Part shown: one piece after another, positions 5,948 to 7,121 of the stretch | Layout: each line of letters begins with the position of its first letter | How positions within the stretch are numbered: position 1 is the stretch's first letter | Assembly (NCBI GenBank): GCA_018260275.1 | Contig: JAGLBK010000140.1 | Coordinates: forward strand, 1-7,121 | Origin: Deinococcus sp. | GTDB taxonomy: Bacteria; Deinococcota; Deinococci; Deinococcales; Deinococcaceae | Reading direction: 5' to 3' | DNA length: 7,121 nt | Notes under the pieces: generated by a model | The model's database searches: none | Told to the model about the DNA's origin: nothing | Seen by the model: only the letters and a program-made list of their open reading frames with translations | Translations under genes and position numbers: made by a program

Positions 5948-7045
5948 ATGAAGCGTTCTCTTTTGACACTGGTCGGCCTCAGCGCCGCGCTCCTCACCGC
6001 CTGTAACGGCCAGGGCCCCAGCAACTTAAAGGTGCATGAGGTCGCGCTGTACGGCGGCACGCAGCAGCGCGTCGTGTGGGTCTACGGGTCGCTCGGCAGC
6101 AGCGGCAGCAGCTCGGTCAAGCTGGGGGGCGCGGCGGTGGAGTTGCGCCCACAGGTGCCGGACGCCCTGGCCCTGCCCGGCACCCTCAGCGTGGGGGGAC
6201 AGGCCACCTACCGCGTGCCCACGCCCGCCGCACCGCAGAAACTCAGCGTCACGCGCGGCACTGACGGCCTGTTCAACGTGACCCCGCTCAACGGCGCGTC
6301 GCTGGCGGCGGTCTACTACACCGACGGCGCAAGCTGGACCAGACTGGGCGCGTCCTCTGGCGCGCTGAGCGGCGCAGTGGGTGGATCCGCCAGCAGCGGC
6401 CTGCGCGGGGCCGGGCAACTGACCGACGCGGAAGCCGACGCGCTGAGCCGTGTTCTGGCCGCCCAGGGACCGTTGACGGTGGCGGTGCTCAACGACCCCG
6501 TGCCCGGCCTGAGCGCCGAGCCGACGCCCAGCGAGAGCCTGCGCACCAGCCTGTATGTGCTGCCGGGCCGGGTCGAAGCGGCAACCACCGCAACGGTCAC
6601 GACCACACCCGCCAGTACGCCCACCAGCCCCCAGGGAGGCCAGATGACCGGACAGGCCGTGAACTTTACCGAGGTGGCGAGCGGCAACAACGCGGCGGCC
6701 ACCGCGCCGAAGGTGCAACTGGCGACCACCCCCGAGCAGGCCCGTGCGCTCTATGCCCTGGCCTATGGCCGCCAGAGTAGCGTGCCTGCCGCTCCGACCC
6801 TGGAGGCTGGGCGTTCGCTGGTCGGCGTTTTTCTGGGGCAGCGCAGTACCGGGGGCTATGGCGTGCGCGTGACTGGCACGGAACTCAGTGGGTCCACCCT
6901 GACCGTGCGCGTCACCGTCAGTTCGCCCCGGCCCGGCATGCTGACCACGCAGGCGCTGACCAGCCCGTGGACCATCGTCAACGTGGCTGGTCGGCCCAGC
7001 CAGCTCGTGGTCGTGGACGACAGCGGCCAGCTCACCTTTCCCTGA
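5948..7045 (+). CDS. Lipoprotein with C-terminal PrcB-like domain
   Basis: A 365-residue envelope lipoprotein. Residues 1-19 form a type II signal peptide, with a basic MKR start, a hydrophobic core and the lipobox LTAC (16-19); Cys19 would be lipidated. A beta-rich N-terminal half of unknown family follows (about 25-208), with Gly/Ser-rich turns. A Thr/Pro/Ser/Gly-rich linker comes next (about 211-232), then a C-terminal domain (about 286-350) with the pattern GVFLGQRSTGGYGVRV, a middle strand TLTVRVTVSSPRPG and a final SPWTIVNV. That pattern is typical of the PrcB C-terminal domain, named after a subunit of the Treponema denticola dentilisin protease complex. Its biochemical role in other bacteria is unclear, and no protease gene is adjacent here. 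The gene follows recN by 80 bases but has its own -10 box, so functional linkage to recN is doubtful. No terminator is seen before the window edge. Confidence 0.88.
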   Translation: MKRSLLTLVGLSAALLTACNGQGPSNLKVHEVALYGGTQQRVVWVYGSLGSSGSSSVKLGGAAVELRPQVPDALALPGTLSVGGQATYRVPTPAAPQKLSVTRGTDGLFNVTPLNGASLAAVYYTDGASWTRLGASSGALSGAVGGSASSGLRGAGQLTDAEADALSRVLAAQGPLTVAVLNDPVPGLSAEPTPSESLRTSLYVLPGRVEAATTATVTTTPASTPTSPQGGQMTGQAVNFTEVASGNNAAATAPKVQLATTPEQARALYALAYGRQSSVPAAPTLEAGRSLVGVFLGQRSTGGYGVRVTGTELSGSTLTVRVTVSSPRPGMLTTQALTSPWTIVNVAGRPSQLVVVDDSGQLTFP

Positions 7046-7121
7046 GAGCGTGTTTATAAAGGGTCAGGAAGTTTTTTAAGATGTGATGGAGACGCGGTTT
7101 TTGACCCTCGCCCCTTGTGGG
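7046..7121. mobile_element. Possible end of an insertion sequence (cut by window edge)
   Basis: Directly after the TGA of the lipoprotein gene the sequence becomes AT-rich and begins GAGCGTGTTTATAAAG. This resembles the GAG-initial terminal inverted repeats of several IS5-type elements. Arms AGGGTCA (7060-7066) and TGACCCT (7102-7108) form an inverted repeat within it. No transposase frame or second end is visible. The resemblance comes from memory of the family, so an ordinary 3' untranslated region remains possible. Confidence 0.3.

Noticed and set aside
6026..6718. Minus-strand frame of 230 codons opposite the lipoprotein
   Set aside because: It is antisense to a gene with a clear signal peptide and promoter, and its product is low-complexity.

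Overview
The window is high-GC bacterial DNA, and the gene set points to the genus Deinococcus or a close relative. The grounds are a RecN with Pro-rich and Ala/Lys-rich end extensions, start codons placed directly after a TANNNT -10 box (leaderless starts, known to be common in Deinococcus), TTG starts, and a PrcB-type lipoprotein. The genus is inferred from these traits and was not confirmed by any search.

Layout: four genes lie on the minus strand from 1 to 3935, and two on the plus strand from 4116 to 7045. From the left, the minus strand carries the 5' two thirds of holA (DNA polymerase III delta, cut by the window edge). Just upstream of it, with a 40-base gap, is a small cytosolic Ser/Thr kinase, so the two probably form one operon. 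A long leader region (1465-1876) follows. It holds a candidate promoter for that operon and the terminator of the next gene, a small exported protein (1877-2395). A second intergenic stretch carries the terminator of a 415-residue membrane-anchored coiled-coil protein (2688-3935). That gene is divergent from recN across a 180-base region containing a 7+2+7 palindrome. recN (4116-5867) is followed by a lipoprotein gene with its own promoter (5948-7045). The last 76 bases drop in GC and begin with a motif resembling an insertion-sequence end.

Function: holA (clamp loader) and recN (double-strand break repair) are genome-maintenance genes. The other three non-kinase genes encode envelope proteins. 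No evidence ties all six into one pathway, and I see no defence island, CRISPR array, RNA gene or complete mobile element. The items most worth a second look are the HHD (non-RD) kinase coupled to holA, the two leaderless promoters with identical geometry, the palindrome beside the coiled-coil gene's ribosome binding site, and the possible IS end at the right edge.
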